DNA from: Nanosynbacter sp.
GTDB taxonomy: Bacteria; Patescibacteriota; Saccharimonadia; Saccharimonadales; Saccharimonadaceae
Assembly: GCA_015257665.1 (NCBI GenBank)
Contig: JABZJS010000005.1
Span: 1 to 64,000 of the forward strand
Direction: 5' to 3'
Length of the DNA stretch: 64,000 nucleotides
Part shown: in pieces, positions 26,815 through 35,187 of the stretch
Layout: each line of letters opens with the position of its first letter
How positions within the stretch are numbered: position 1 is the first letter of the stretch
Notes under the pieces: generated by a model
The model's database searches: none
Seen by the model: only the letters and a program-made list of their open reading frames with translations
Told to the model about the DNA's origin: nothing
Position numbers and translations under genes: made by a program

Positions 26815-27506
26815 CAGTGCACCACGCATTCTGTTACATAGCGCTGCATAATGTGCTGAGCCTGGGCCATCTCCTCGTCGGTAAAGCTCGTTTCATCGCA
26901 AAAGCGGCTACTCACCAGCGTATCGCTTGCAATAAAATGCTGCAGGGCAAAGCGCTGTGCGCCGTGCACCATCTGCCCGACCGCATCGAAGTCTGCTGGC
27001 TCAAGCTGCCCCCGCACAATCGTTGTGCGAAACTCGTGATCGACCCGGCTTCGGATGAGGTCGATACTTTCCATAATCGCATCAGTGTCAATTGGCCGCG
27101 CGGCAATCTCCACATACTTCTCCAGTGGTCCCTTAATATCCATTGCTACGAAGTCGAGCAGTTGCTCATCCAGCATCTGGCGCAGCATCGCCGGGTGGGT
27201 TCCATTGGTATCGAGCTTGACGAGGAAACCGAGCTGCTTGATAGCCCGAACGAAGTCAGGCAAATCCTCACTCATTGTCGGTTCGCCACCACTGATCGCG
27301 ACGCCATCAAGCAAACCAACCCGCCGCGCAAGAAAATCAAGAATCTCCGCCTCAGGGATACAGCCAATATACTGCTCGGGCAAGACGAGTTCTGGATTAT
27401 GGCAGTAACCGCAGCGCATATTGCAGCCAATCAAGAAGACTGCCGCACAGGTGTGACCTGGGTAGTCGACTGTGCTGAACTTTTGGATACCACCGATCTG
27501 AACCAT
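26814..27506 (-). CDS. nrdG: Anaerobic ribonucleotide reductase activating protein (radical SAM)
   Basis: Radical-SAM enzyme that installs the glycyl radical on NrdD using S-adenosylmethionine and a [4Fe-4S] cluster. The cluster motif CNMRCGYC (C-x3-C-x2-C) follows the usual FSTVDYPG start. SAM-binding SGGEPTM and VKLDTNGT come after it. Two in-frame ATGs lie six bases apart; AAGGGAGG (27513-27520) is spaced correctly only for the second. The gene begins 25 bp after nrdD and is coupled to the reductase downstream. At 230 aa it is the NrdG2-like size. Confidence 0.95.
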   Translation of the reverse strand: MVQIGGIQKFSTVDYPGHTCAAVFLIGCNMRCGYCHNPELVLPEQYIGCIPEAEILDFLARRVGLLDGVAISGGEPTMSEDLPDFVRAIKQLGFLVKLDTNGTHPAMLRQMLDEQLLDFVAMDIKGPLEKYVEIAARPIDTDAIMESIDLIRSRVDHEFRTTIVRGQLEPADFDAVGQMVHGAQRFALQHFIASDTLVSSRFCDETSFTDEEMAQAQHIMQRYVTECVVH

Positions 27507-27531
27507 CACCATCCTCCCTTCTTCCTATTAT

Positions 27532-29640
27532 TTAAGCATCGATTGTATCGGCTGCTTTGTCGTAGTGGTAGCGCAGCGCAAACTCTGCTTGCTTGCCCTT
27601 ATTCCACTGCTGCACCGGCCGCAAATAACCCACCACCCGCGAATATATCTCACACGGCTCCTGGCACTGCGGGCACGCCTCATGTTCCCCACGCAGGTAG
27701 CCATGATTCTTACAAACACTAAAGCTCGGACTGATCGTAAAGTATGGCAAGCGGTAATTGTGGCAGATCGTTCGCACGAGCCCTTTGAGTGTTGTGGGGT
27801 CATCCATTCGCTCACCGAGGAAGAAGTGGATAACGGTGCCGCCAGTATATTTGGTCTGCAATTCGTCTTGGAGGTCAAGTAACTCAAAGAGATCGTCGGT
27901 GTAATTGACCGGCAGGTGTGTGCTGTTGGTGTAGAACGGCGCTGGCACCGCCTTGCCAATACCGTTGGCAAAATGCGCTGTTTCTGGGTAGTCGCGCTGG
28001 TCGATCTGCGCCAGGCGGTAGGTCGTGCCTTCGGCTGGCGTTGCCTCAAGATTGTAGTTATTGCCAGTTTCTTCTTGGAACTTCACGAGCGTCTCACGCA
28101 TTAGATCAAGCGTCCGCTCAGCAAATTCCCGCCCTGCAGCCTGACCAATATCCGCGCCAAGGAGATTAAGCGCTGCCTCATTCATGCCAATTAAGCCAAT
28201 TGTCGAGAAATGATTCTTCCAGTATTCACCAAAGCGCCGCTTGATATCGCGCAGATAAAACTTGGTATAGGGGTAGAGGTTGGCATCGGTTAGGCGCTCG
28301 AGTGTTTTGCGCTTAACTTCGAGACTATCGCGCGCTTGCTCCATAAGGTGGACGAGACCAGCCCGAAACGCTGCTTCGTCACTCGACTTCAGTGCCAAGC
28401 GAGGCAGGTTAATCGTCACCACACCAACTGACCCCGTCATTGGGTTGCTCCCAAACAGACCACCACCACGATACTCCAGTTGACGATTATCAATCCTCAG
28501 GCGGCAGCACATACTGCGCGCATCTTCTGGGCTCATATCGCTATTCACAAAGTTGCTAAAGTATGGAATGCCGTATTTTGCACTGGCTTCCCACAGGTTG
28601 TCAATCACAGGATTATCCCAGTCGAAATCAGCCGTAATATTATACGTCGGAATCGGAAAAGTAAAGACTCGTCCGTTGGCATCACCCTCCGTCATCACCT
28701 CAAGCAGTGCCCGATTGAAGGTATTCATCTCATCCTGGTAGTCGCCGTAGTTGCTCTCTTGCATCTCTCCGCCAATGATCACAGGTGTGCCTGCCATATG
28801 CTTAGGACATTCGAGGTCAAGCGTGATGTTCGTAAACGGCGTCTGGAAGCCAACACGCGTCGGCACATTAACATTAAAGATGAATTCTTGCAGTATCTGC
28901 TTTACCTCATCGTACGCTAGTCCATCTGCTCGAATAAATGGTGCGAGCAAGGTATCGAAATTGCTAAAGGCCTGAGCACCAGCTGCCTCGCCCTGCAGTG
29001 TGTAGAAATAGTTCACGACCTGGCCGAGTGCCGTGCGAAAATGTCGGGCTGGCTTACACGAAATCTTGTTTGGCACACCAGTGAAACCCTGCCGGAGCAG
29101 ATCCATCAAGTCCCAGCCCACACAATACACACTCACAAGGTTAAGATCGTGAATATGGAGGTCACCGGACCGATGAAGACGACCAATCTCTGGGCTGTAG
29201 ATTTTGTTTAGCCAGTAGGTTTTGCTCACCTCACTTGAGATGTAATTATTCAGCCCCTGGAGGCTGTAGCCCATGTTGGAATTTTCATTAACCCGCCAGT
29301 CAAGCTTGAGCAAATATTGGTCAATCAGGTCAACATGTGCACTAGCAGCAATCTCGCGCAGCTTTTGATGCTGATCGCGATAAATAATGTACGCCTTGGC
29401 GGTCTTTTTATATGGCGAGCGAAGCAAGGTATCCTCTACCGCATCCTGCATTTGCTCCACGGTGAGTTTATCATCCGCTATAGTCTGCTGCGCCTGGGCA
29501 ATCGCCGCCTGAGCTAACTGATAAGCCTCTTCCTCAGCAAACTCACCCGTCTCCAGACCAGCTCGTTCGATTGCTGCCATAATTTTTGTGTCGTCAAATG
29601 CCACGATGCGCCCATCGCGTTTGGTAATTGTGTGATACAT
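27532..29640 (-). CDS. nrdD: Anaerobic ribonucleoside-triphosphate reductase
   Basis: Class III ribonucleotide reductase that makes deoxyribonucleotides without oxygen. The 702-aa chain starts with an ATP-cone (YHTITKRDGRIVAFDDTKI), the allosteric site. It ends with the zinc ribbon of four cysteines (including ACPQC and PCEIYS) and the glycyl-radical loop RVVGYLRP, with Gly near residue 671. The frame is open for 35 codons upstream, but GGGAGGG fixes the ATG at 29640. The long upstream region carries two NrdR-box-like repeats. No aerobic class I or II enzyme is present in this window. Confidence 0.97.
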   Translation of the reverse strand: MYHTITKRDGRIVAFDDTKIMAAIERAGLETGEFAEEEAYQLAQAAIAQAQQTIADDKLTVEQMQDAVEDTLLRSPYKKTAKAYIIYRDQHQKLREIAASAHVDLIDQYLLKLDWRVNENSNMGYSLQGLNNYISSEVSKTYWLNKIYSPEIGRLHRSGDLHIHDLNLVSVYCVGWDLMDLLRQGFTGVPNKISCKPARHFRTALGQVVNYFYTLQGEAAGAQAFSNFDTLLAPFIRADGLAYDEVKQILQEFIFNVNVPTRVGFQTPFTNITLDLECPKHMAGTPVIIGGEMQESNYGDYQDEMNTFNRALLEVMTEGDANGRVFTFPIPTYNITADFDWDNPVIDNLWEASAKYGIPYFSNFVNSDMSPEDARSMCCRLRIDNRQLEYRGGGLFGSNPMTGSVGVVTINLPRLALKSSDEAAFRAGLVHLMEQARDSLEVKRKTLERLTDANLYPYTKFYLRDIKRRFGEYWKNHFSTIGLIGMNEAALNLLGADIGQAAGREFAERTLDLMRETLVKFQEETGNNYNLEATPAEGTTYRLAQIDQRDYPETAHFANGIGKAVPAPFYTNSTHLPVNYTDDLFELLDLQDELQTKYTGGTVIHFFLGERMDDPTTLKGLVRTICHNYRLPYFTISPSFSVCKNHGYLRGEHEACPQCQEPCEIYSRVVGYLRPVQQWNKGKQAEFALRYHYDKAADTIDA

Positions 29641-29738
29641 ATCCCTCCCTTTACTTGCCGTGACGGCACGCGCGCCACGGCATGAGTGTTTATCCTTGTT
29701 TTTTATGATTGTGCAAGCATCGGTTACTAGTGTCATAG

Positions 29739-29787
29739 ACACCATATATAGCGCTTACTATGCACTATACTACTCTATATACTGTGG
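29739..29787. promoter_or_regulatory. Two NrdR-box-like repeats upstream of nrdD
   Basis: Two 16-base segments, ACACCATATATAGCGC at 29739 and ACTCTATATACTGTGG at 29772, match 13 and 12 positions of the known NrdR box pattern ACACTATATATAGTGT. Their starts are 33 bases apart, close to the usual three helical turns. They lie about 100-150 bases before the nrdD ATG, with a TATAGT box on the minus strand between them. The wider gap 29641-30012 holds no other gene. Confidence 0.45.
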
Positions 29788-29963
29788 GTCAAGCGTGATA
29801 TTCACAACGGGTATACTGGCACGACCTCTGTTATATGAAGCATGTGACTGTGGTCGGAGCAATTTGTTGTTATTTTTATCCAGCAGCTACGTACCGGCGT
29901 CACTAATTACTTAGTCGATCAACTACAGAGCGCAAATCCCTGGGCAGGCCACGCTACGCGCTA

Positions 29964-29992
29964 TTGATCCACCTTCGCAAGCATGGTACAAT
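29964..29992 (+). promoter_or_regulatory. Promoter of tRNA-Gln
   Basis: TTGATC at 29964-29969, 17 bases, TACAAT at 29987-29992, about 20 bases before the tRNA. Confidence 0.65.
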
Positions 29993-30012
29993 ACAGGGGT
30001 GCCACGCGATGA

Positions 30013-30087
30013 TGGGCCGTCGCCAAGTGGTAAGGCACCAGGTTTTGGTCCTGGCATTCGGGGGTTCGAATCCCTCCGGCCCAGCCA
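30013..30087 (+). tRNA. tRNA-Gln (UUG anticodon)
   Basis: The acceptor stem TGGGCCG/CGGCCCA is perfect, the anticodon stem CCAGG/CCTGG encloses loop TTTTGGT with anticodon TTG, and the T arm is GGGGGTTCGAATCCCTC. The 3' CCA is encoded in the DNA (30085-30087). It is a single tRNA with its own promoter and terminator. Confidence 0.95.
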
Positions 30088-30101
30088 TATAGCACATGCA
30101 T

Positions 30102-30128
30102 CAACCCACCTTTTTGGAGGGTTGTTTT
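30102..30128 (+). terminator. Terminator of tRNA-Gln
   Basis: CAACCCACC and GGAGGGTTG pair with one mismatch across a 5-base T loop and are followed by GTTTTTA. Confidence 0.75.
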
Positions 30129-30207
30129 TATATAAAAGAAAGCCAAATAAATCAGAAACGTCTTTGCTTTGTATGCTCGCAGCACGTGAGAAAAGCGCGA
30201 AGCCTTA

Positions 30208-30237
30208 CTGCTCGAATGTTATATCACATTCGAGCAG
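30208..30237. repeat. Perfect inverted repeat, role unknown
   Basis: Twelve-base arms CTGCTCGAATGT/ACATTCGAGCAG with a 6-base loop, between tRNA-Gln and the end of a membrane-protein gene. No T-run follows on either side, so it is not a standard terminator. It could be a processing site or a regulatory hairpin at the 3' end of the membrane-protein mRNA. Confidence 0.6.
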
Positions 30238-30295
30238 AAGAGGGGTCAACAACAATAACCAAATGGACTTATAAGGTATAATGTATTATTTTATA

Positions 30296-30781
30296 TTATG
30301 CTTCGTTTGCTTCGCGTACCACAAGCACCGCCGCCAGGCCAACCAGGCCCGTAAATACTACTGTCCACCAGCCATTGAGTAGTGGTAAGGTCGCTCCAAA
30401 GAGGCCCGATTCACTCATCGGCACAGCTAAAAAGCACCACAGTGCCATACCAAACCACACTGCGCTCACGACAAGCAAACATGCCTGCGAAACACGGCGT
30501 GACCCTCGCGACATATCCATCGAGAGCAAAAATGGCAAACTACCGAGCTCAAGCAGCGGCAATAAGCCAGCCAAGAGAGCAGCCATTATGCCCCCACCAG
30601 CCACATGCCACCCGCTCGTGATATCGACAAACTTCTCAAAAGTAAAGAGCTGCGTGATGATCAAAAACGTCACGACGATACCAAGCGCAAGACGCCGCCA
30701 ATACGCAGGATCGCGCCGCACATGCTCTGGAAAAATCGCCTGAAATAACCCAAGCCAAAAATGAATCATACGCTGCTTCAT
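30296..30781 (-). CDS. Four-helix membrane protein of unknown function
   Basis: A 161-aa protein with four hydrophobic helices and a short basic N-terminus. The helices are rich in Leu, Gly and Trp, with no charged motif that would identify a transporter. Not recognised. A -10-like TATGAT lies a few bases before the ATG and no ribosome-binding site is seen, so a leaderless transcript is likely. Confidence 0.6.
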   Translation of the reverse strand: MKQRMIHFWLGLFQAIFPEHVRRDPAYWRRLALGIVVTFLIITQLFTFEKFVDITSGWHVAGGGIMAALLAGLLPLLELGSLPFLLSMDMSRGSRRVSQACLLVVSAVWFGMALWCFLAVPMSESGLFGATLPLLNGWWTVVFTGLVGLAAVLVVREANEA

Positions 30782-30824
30782 GACCTTATCATATCAGATA
30801 TTACCCCGTTTTACACGTATTTCC

Positions 30825-30970
30825 TTGCACTTATGCCGTATGTTCGCTACTATAGAGGAAGCGAACGTTACAAACATAAACATTTATATACATACTTGTA
30901 TCAGTCGCTCTCCGATATATCCACCACAACAGAACGCCCGAGTGTTTATGGCATGCTCGGGTGTTTCTTT
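30825..30970 (+). ncRNA. Candidate small RNA with its own promoter and terminator
   Basis: TTGCAC at 30825-30830 and TACTAT at 30848-30853 are spaced by 17 bases. The expected RNA starts near 30860. It ends at a hairpin (CCCGAG at 30937-30942 with CTCGGG at 30956-30961) followed by TGTTTCTTTT. No open frame with a start signal is seen on this strand, which supports a noncoding RNA of about 110 bases. The hairpin could instead end trmD transcription, but its T-run is on the wrong strand for that. Confidence 0.4.
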
Positions 30971-30983
30971 TGTGCGTACAGGG

Positions 30984-31640
30984 CTAGTCATCCACTGGGA
31001 GTGAATGCTCTGCACGCCAAGCCGCAATGTTGCCGTGGTGACCACTGAGCAATACCTCGGGTACTGCCAACCCCTGCCATACCTCTGGGCGTGTGTATTG
31101 CGGAAACTCCAGCGTCTGACCATCACTAAAGCTCTCAATCGCTGCGCTCATCTCACCACCAAGGACGCCAGGGATCAGTCGCACAATTGAGTCGATAATT
31201 GTCATCGCGGGCAGCTCACCACCAGTCAGGACATAGTCACCCACTCGGAGCGCTTGGTCAACCACCTGCATAATTCGCTCGTCGTACCCCTCGTAGCGCC
31301 CACAGATGAAGATATAACCATGGTCGGTCTGGCTATACTGCTGTGCAAGCGCCTGATTCCACCGTTGGCCCCGCGGCGTCATGATGAGTACTTTAGCAGT
31401 CGGGTCGCGCTCTTTGGCGTGCCGCACTGCCCGCCAGAGCGGCTCAACACGCAATAGCATACCATCGCCACCGCCATACGGTGTATCATCGACCGTTCGG
31501 CGAGGACCGAGCCCAAATTGGCGTAGATCAATCGTCGTTAGCTCCACCAGGCCTCGCTGCTGCGCCTTCCGCAGCATTGAAGCCTCAAACACGCCGGAAA
31601 ACATCTCCGGGAACAGGCTAATCACTTGGAATTTTTTCAT
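30984..31640 (-). CDS. trmD: tRNA (guanine-N1)-methyltransferase
   Basis: Methylates G37 of tRNAs that read CNN codons, preventing frameshifts. The 218-aa protein lacks some of the usual C-terminal tail (family about 240-250 aa). The SAM-binding knot is intact: PYGGGDGMLLRVEP, ICGRYEGYDERI and YVLTGGELPA. TACACT at 31648-31653 precedes the ATG by seven bases; AGGAG is also present in that gap, so initiation could use either mode. In most bacteria trmD sits with rimM, rpsP and rplS; here khpA and rpsP lie upstream but rimM and rplS are absent. Confidence 0.95.
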   Translation of the reverse strand: MKKFQVISLFPEMFSGVFEASMLRKAQQRGLVELTTIDLRQFGLGPRRTVDDTPYGGGDGMLLRVEPLWRAVRHAKERDPTAKVLIMTPRGQRWNQALAQQYSQTDHGYIFICGRYEGYDERIMQVVDQALRVGDYVLTGGELPAMTIIDSIVRLIPGVLGGEMSAAIESFSDGQTLEFPQYTRPEVWQGLAVPEVLLSGHHGNIAAWRAEHSLPVDD

Positions 31641-31740
31641 CTCTCCTAGTGTAGCAAATTACCGCAGCAGCGTCTAACAGATACTGCAAGGGATTCAGGT
31701 CTTTACGCTTATGTTTTTTATTTGTTATACTGGTTATGTT

Positions 31741-32067
31741 ATGGACTTCGGATCAGAGACAGGCAATACTACCGCGCAGCGCCTCGAACTATCGAGCCAG
31801 CGTACAACCATCACGCCGCTCAACGAGAATATTACACTCGAGCAGTTCGACGGTGAAGCAGCGGTGTCTCGACACCTTGTGGAGCCAGCGATTGCCAATA
31901 TCTCGATTGATACCGAAGCCACCCGCCACGATCCGCGCCATACTCACGGCTACAACCCACCAAGGTACCAACCCCATTATGGTTTACTGATTGTGATCAT
32001 TGGCGTTTTACTCTTACTTATTGCTGGCATTGCTGGCCTGACGAATATTTTGAGCCGGTTGCGGTAA
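31741..32067 (+). CDS. Small tail-anchored membrane protein
   Basis: A 108-aa protein with a polar Thr/Asn/His-rich N-terminal part and a single strongly hydrophobic helix near the C-terminus (LLIVIIGVLLLLIAGIAG). Not recognised. TATACT at 31726-31731 is nine bases before the ATG, so the upstream in-frame ATG at 31711 is not transcribed and the mRNA is probably leaderless. The layout resembles the small protein upstream of pheS, though the sequences are unrelated by eye. Confidence 0.6.
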   Translation: MDFGSETGNTTAQRLELSSQRTTITPLNENITLEQFDGEAAVSRHLVEPAIANISIDTEATRHDPRHTHGYNPPRYQPHYGLLIVIIGVLLLLIAGIAGLTNILSRLR

Positions 32068-32156
32068 TGTCTCCTTGACTTGTTCGCTTTCACGAAATAT
32101 ACCAATCCGTTATTATGACAACTCAATGAAGTACGTACTTTTACAGGACATTCGGC

Positions 32157-32921
32157 TTAGACTGCCATGAATGCAATTGCAATCATTGGACCCACGCCAA
32201 GTGCAATATTGACAATCCAGTGAGCAATTACCATCGGCGCCAAACGCTGCTGCCGATGAACAATAATACCTGCCGTTACACCCCATGCCAAGAACATAAA
32301 GGCGTACGAAATCATACCACGAACGTCCCCAGCAAACATCATGTGTTGCAAGCCAAAGAGCACACCCTGAATAAGAATGGCGATTACAGCACCAAAGCGC
32401 TTCGCTAGACCACGCTGCAACCACCCTCGATAAATAATCTCCTCAATTGGCGCATTAACAAGAAATACAATTGCACTAAAAATACTTATGACCGATAAAA
32501 AACTTGACGGCAGCTGCGGAGCAGACTTGGTAAATACCTGCTCGAAATGCGAAAACATTTCCGCACCAAACATGAGATACATCGCTGCCATAAGCATAAT
32601 TATCATCGGAATATAAGTAACAAAGAGCCATAGTACACCCCAAACAATATCTTTCCCAAGGCGCTGCTTCTCAAACCCAAGATACTCCCACATCGAGACA
32701 TGACACCGCCGGAATTCACGCCAAATGACAATACCACAGATAATATTAACAAATGGAAAATAAATCATATCAAGTGGTGGAAAATCACTACTGATACCGG
32801 TAAATTTGAGTATGGCATATGTGATAGCCGCTAAGATGGCCATAGCGACCAAGCGAACGCCGACGAGCCGGAATGGCTGAGCTTGTTGAGTAGTAATAAT
32901 ATCTTTCATAATACGAGGCAT
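32157..32921 (-). CDS. CPBP family intramembrane metalloprotease
   Basis: A 254-aa polytopic protein of the CAAX-protease/bacteriocin-processing (Abi) family. The zinc-site motifs are present in order: EEIIYRGWLQ (EExxxR), FGLQHMMF (FxxxH) and HWIVNIA (HxxxN). Relatives process peptides in the membrane or protect against bacteriocins; the substrate here is unknown. A TATGCT box lies just before the ATG and no ribosome-binding site is seen. It is inserted between khpA and trmD, which are normally close neighbours. Confidence 0.88.
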   Translation of the reverse strand: MPRIMKDIITTQQAQPFRLVGVRLVAMAILAAITYAILKFTGISSDFPPLDMIYFPFVNIICGIVIWREFRRCHVSMWEYLGFEKQRLGKDIVWGVLWLFVTYIPMIIMLMAAMYLMFGAEMFSHFEQVFTKSAPQLPSSFLSVISIFSAIVFLVNAPIEEIIYRGWLQRGLAKRFGAVIAILIQGVLFGLQHMMFAGDVRGMISYAFMFLAWGVTAGIIVHRQQRLAPMVIAHWIVNIALGVGPMIAIAFMAV

Positions 32922-33116
32922 TGTAGCATAAGACTACAGTTATGCAAATATACACTTCCTTTGGTTAACCGTGACACTGCTTCGTATACACTCTGGTTGA
33001 TGTATTTGCTCACTTCAATTGTGAAGTAGTATTCCGCTATTTTGAGATACAACTATTACGATAACTGACAATGAGGTAGTAGCATTATGAATAGGTTACT
33101 CGATACATCCAACAAA

Positions 33117-33139
33117 AAAACTGCCTCCACAGCAGTTTT
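33117..33139. terminator. Terminator hairpin downstream of khpA
   Basis: AAAACTGC/GCAGTTTT with a 7-base loop and flanking A and T tracts, functional in either direction. The gap 32922-33226 holds no gene. A second small hairpin (GCTCGCAAAGAGC followed by a T-run) lies near 33174-33200. Confidence 0.7.
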
Positions 33140-33226
33140 CTTGCACAAATAAGGCTCTCAAACCTTGTTGGTTTGCTCGCAAAGAGCGTTTATTTTTTCT
33201 CGCAGTTCGTTTCTGAACTGATCGTA

Positions 33227-33607
33227 TTATATATCAAGGTCGTCGAGTTCTGCAAGCTCTTGGCGAGACTTTTTTGCAAAATCCGATTCGCTCTCATCGT
33301 CGTTATCCACCGTATCAGTGGTCAAGTTATCCACAGACTGGGATGCTGCAGTATGTGGCTCATCATTATTCACCACCTTAAGGTTGTAGCGAGCACTGTT
33401 CTTCGTGCCAAGCGCGCGCAGCAAGGTGCGCAAACTCTGCGCCGTACTGCCCCGCCGGCCAATCACACGGCCGAGATCCTCCGGATTGACGGTGAGTGTT
33501 AGTAGCACACCCTTCTCGTCGATCACCCGATCGACCACCACGTCGTCTGGATGTTCCACCAGCGACTTTACGACATATTCGACAAACTGTTGATCAATTG
33601 TCGCCAT
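33227..33607 (-). CDS. khpA: KH domain RNA-binding protein (KhpA-like)
   Basis: RNA chaperone-like protein with one KH domain. The family motif GRVIGRRGSTAQSLRTLL, with the GxxG loop (GRRG), is at residues 46-63. Usual KhpA is about 75-80 aa; this one is 126 aa because of an acidic, Ser/Asp-rich C-terminal tail that could act as a protein-binding or autoinhibitory arm. GGAGGG lies about 13 bases before the ATG, a long spacing. It lies downstream of rpsP, its usual partner, but 360 bases away. Confidence 0.9.
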   Translation of the reverse strand: MATIDQQFVEYVVKSLVEHPDDVVVDRVIDEKGVLLTLTVNPEDLGRVIGRRGSTAQSLRTLLRALGTKNSARYNLKVVNNDEPHTAASQSVDNLTTDTVDNDDESESDFAKKSRQELAELDDLDI

Positions 33608-33970
33608 AGCTTTCTTCTTTCCCTCCTTATGCTGTCATTCAGATTTATTGTGATTGTGCTTTCATTGTAGCATACCGGCTGGATTCTACCAACATACAGC
33701 GCGCGCAGCTATACACTGAGCCTTCTCTTCTCTTGCGTTACCTCTTCCCAGGGCTACATTCAGATAAAATAGATTGAGGTAGCCGATTTCTGGCTCTGGT
33801 GGGGGTGGCAGTGAGGAATATCAACTCTCGCAGCATTCCTAAGAAAAGTAGCGATAGGTAGAGACCAAGCGAATCGATATTTTTGCAATTCAGATTATAA
33901 CAATACTAATAATTACAAAACTGCTCCACGATACGCGGAGCAGTTGCTATGCTTATGCAAGAGAGTCGCT
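33608..33970. other. Long gap between khpA and rpsP
   Basis: No convincing gene is present. It contains the rpsP terminator and presumably the khpA promoter. Separation of these two normally joined genes by 363 bases is the only notable point. Confidence 0.5.
33919..33945 (-). terminator. Terminator of rpsP
   Basis: AACTGCTCC/GGAGCAGTT with a 9-base loop, followed on the minus strand by TTTT, 26 bases after the rpsP stop. Confidence 0.85.
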
Positions 33971-34306
33971 TTAAGCCTCTACCTCTTCCTTCGGCTGATG
34001 CTTGCGGAGCTTCTCTGGGTTGCGAACTGCCTTGTGCTTGTCGCCAGCGGGCTGCTTGACCCACTTTGGCAGCGATACACCAGCAGCAGCCAGCAGTTTG
34101 ACTACTCGTGGTGTTGGCTGAGCACCATTATCAAGATACTTTTGGGCAAGCTCGGTGTTGATGTGAGCTTCTTTGGTGTGTGGGTTGTAATTGCCAACAT
34201 AGGCTACCACACGGCCGCTTGATGGGTGGCGCTGAGCCTCTTGTACGGCGAGCCGGTACACTGGGTAGGCTTTGCGGCCAAGACGTTGCAAACGAATTGC
34301 GAGCAT
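33971..34306 (-). CDS. rpsP: Ribosomal protein bS16
   Basis: Small-subunit ribosomal protein needed for 30S assembly. The N-terminal MLAIRLQRLGRKAYPVYRL and the VAYVGNYNPHT strand are typical. At 111 aa it has a slightly extended basic-acidic tail beyond the usual 80-90 aa. It is transcribed alone with its own terminator. Confidence 0.97.
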   Translation of the reverse strand: MLAIRLQRLGRKAYPVYRLAVQEAQRHPSSGRVVAYVGNYNPHTKEAHINTELAQKYLDNGAQPTPRVVKLLAAAGVSLPKWVKQPAGDKHKAVRNPEKLRKHQPKEEVEA

Positions 34307-34417
34307 AAATAAAACTTCCTTTTCTTGACTTATATTTGCGTTAGTTCGTTCTGTACAAGTCTACACTGTTTGGCTGGCGATGTCAATTTGTTGCGTGCCG
34401 AAATCTCAAAACCTAGC

Positions 34418-35164
34418 TTAGCCCTTGGCTGGCTTTTCTGCCTTCTCCGTCTGAGCCTCTTGCTGTTGATAGGCTGCCAGAGCAGCGCGAGCGGCCTTTT
34501 GCTGGGCGGTCTGCTTGCTAGGGCCAGTGCCGCGGCCCATCAGCCGATCATTGACAAAGACACCAAGCGTGAAGGTTTTGTCGTGGTCAGGGCCATCCTC
34601 TGCCAAGACACGGTACACCGGCGTAGCACTGTCGATCCGTTGGCTCACCTCCTGTAAATGGCTCTTAGGGTCACGCCACGAGCCATCGGCTAGGATGGCA
34701 TCAAGTTTGCTAATGGTATGCTTGGCAATAAACTCAGCTGCCGCCCCGTAGCCTCGCTCCAAATAGATTGAGCCAATCACGGCTTCATACGCATTAGCCA
34801 GAATCTGCCGGTGCGCTCGCTTACTCCCATGCTTCTCACCTCGGCTCATCCGGATGAGTGAACCATAGCCAAGCGCTTCGCCTGAGTCGGCATTGCTTTC
34901 TGTATTGACTAGCGCTGCGCGCCAGCTCGTCAGGATGCCCTCTGGCTCGGCATAGTGTTGGTAGAGATAGTCAGTTACTGCAAGCTCTAGCACGGCATCG
35001 CCCAAGAACTCGAGGCGCTCGTTGTGCTCAGTAACGGATTTTTTGTGCTCATTGACATAGCTGCGGTGGGTGAGTGCAGTGACTAAGAGCTGAATATCGT
35101 GATATTCAAACCCAAGCACTTGCTGCGCCCACGCTTGATACGGGCCAGTTGGCATGCCAGACAT
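34418..35164 (-). CDS. rnc: Ribonuclease III
   Basis: Double-strand-specific endonuclease that processes rRNA and structured mRNAs. The catalytic signature ERLEFLGDAVLELAV is near residue 45, and the second acidic site is NAYEAVIGSIYLERGY. The C-terminal double-stranded RNA-binding domain ends with GTGPSKQTAQQKAARAAL. The 248-aa length is normal, with a short Lys/Glu-rich tail. AAAGGAG precedes the ATG. It is the last gene of the rpmF-nusB-nudix-rnc operon. Confidence 0.97.
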   Translation of the reverse strand: MSGMPTGPYQAWAQQVLGFEYHDIQLLVTALTHRSYVNEHKKSVTEHNERLEFLGDAVLELAVTDYLYQHYAEPEGILTSWRAALVNTESNADSGEALGYGSLIRMSRGEKHGSKRAHRQILANAYEAVIGSIYLERGYGAAAEFIAKHTISKLDAILADGSWRDPKSHLQEVSQRIDSATPVYRVLAEDGPDHDKTFTLGVFVNDRLMGRGTGPSKQTAQQKAARAALAAYQQQEAQTEKAEKPAKG

Positions 35165-35187
35165 AGTAACTCCTTTCGTTTCTGTCG

